A stretch of DNA of 15,169 nucleotides from GCA-2697345 sp049602715 (GTDB taxonomy: Bacteria; Pseudomonadota; Alphaproteobacteria; Rhodobacterales; Rhodobacteraceae). Of this stretch, positions 15,077 through 15,169 are shown piece after piece. The notes below the pieces were generated by a model. That model was given only the letters and a program-made list of their open reading frames with translations, did not search any database and was not told where the DNA came from. Both the position numbers and the translations under genes were made by a program. Location of the stretch: assembly GCA_049602715.1 (NCBI GenBank), contig JBMYRX010000046.1, positions 1 to 15,169 on the forward strand. Reading direction: 5' to 3'. Within the stretch, counting starts at the first letter, position 1. Every line of letters begins with the position of its first letter.

Positions 15077-15169
15077 TTAAAACCTTTGCTCAAATCTACG
15101 GCGCATTAAAACAGCTACCAAATTCATTATGATGAGAAATATCAATAAAACAATTATAGCGGCAGATGT
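15077..15169 (-). CDS. pstA: Phosphate ABC transporter permease PstA, C-terminal end only
   Basis: Thirty codons and a TAA stop (15079-15077) of a frame entering from the right edge. They form the last transmembrane helix (SAAIIVLLIFLIIMNLVAVLM) followed by a basic tail RRRFEQRF. This ending is typical of PstA, and the gene lies directly before pstB, as expected for pstCAB. The rest lies outside the window. Confidence 0.88.
   Translation of the reverse strand, partial: TSAAIIVLLIFLIIMNLVAVLMRRRFEQRF

Noticed and set aside
1..15169. CRISPR arrays, insertion sequences, integrase or toxin-antitoxin genes
   Set aside because: No repeated spacer pattern, transposase motif or recombinase motif was seen on either strand.

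Overview
The window comes from an AT-rich alphaproteobacterium, most likely a marine, streamlined lineage. The clues are the alphaproteobacterial style of the HolB N-terminus, the run dac-tmk-holB-tatD-MBL hydrolase, and the pst-phoU-phoB order. The lineage assignment is inference from protein style and base composition; there is no rRNA to anchor it.

Region 1 (1-6314) is an accessory catabolic locus. A cyclase-family metal-dependent hydrolase reads leftward and is cut by the window edge. A four-gene rightward unit diverges from it: a glutathione S-transferase-like protein, an S1-type sulfatase, an SCP2-type thiolase and a second, closely related sulfatase. The 174-bp divergent spacer holds two separate dyad symmetries that look like operator material. 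The substrate cannot be read from sequence. A sulfate (or phosphate) ester whose carbon skeleton is then hydrolysed and thiolytically cleaved is the simplest guess.

Region 2 (6315-6782) is mostly non-coding. It contains one 38-residue lipoprotein gene and a weak hairpin between convergent genes.

Region 3 (6783-12212, leftward) is a tightly packed operon: D-Ala-D-Ala carboxypeptidase, thymidylate kinase, DNA polymerase III delta', TatD nuclease, a PhnP-like metallo-beta-lactamase-fold hydrolase and an AEC-family transporter. Junctions overlap by 1, 8 and 4 bases or abut directly, so translational coupling is likely.

Region 4 (12213-12927) holds tRNA-Ser(UGA) with an encoded CCA. It is followed by short tandem repeats and then by a GC-rich, hairpin-rich stretch. 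That stretch has an extended -10 box upstream and a stem plus T-tract downstream, and is best read as an unidentified ~150-nt small RNA.

Region 5 (12928-15169, leftward) is the distal end of a phosphate regulon: the PstA C-terminus (cut by the window edge), PstB, PhoU and the response regulator PhoB.
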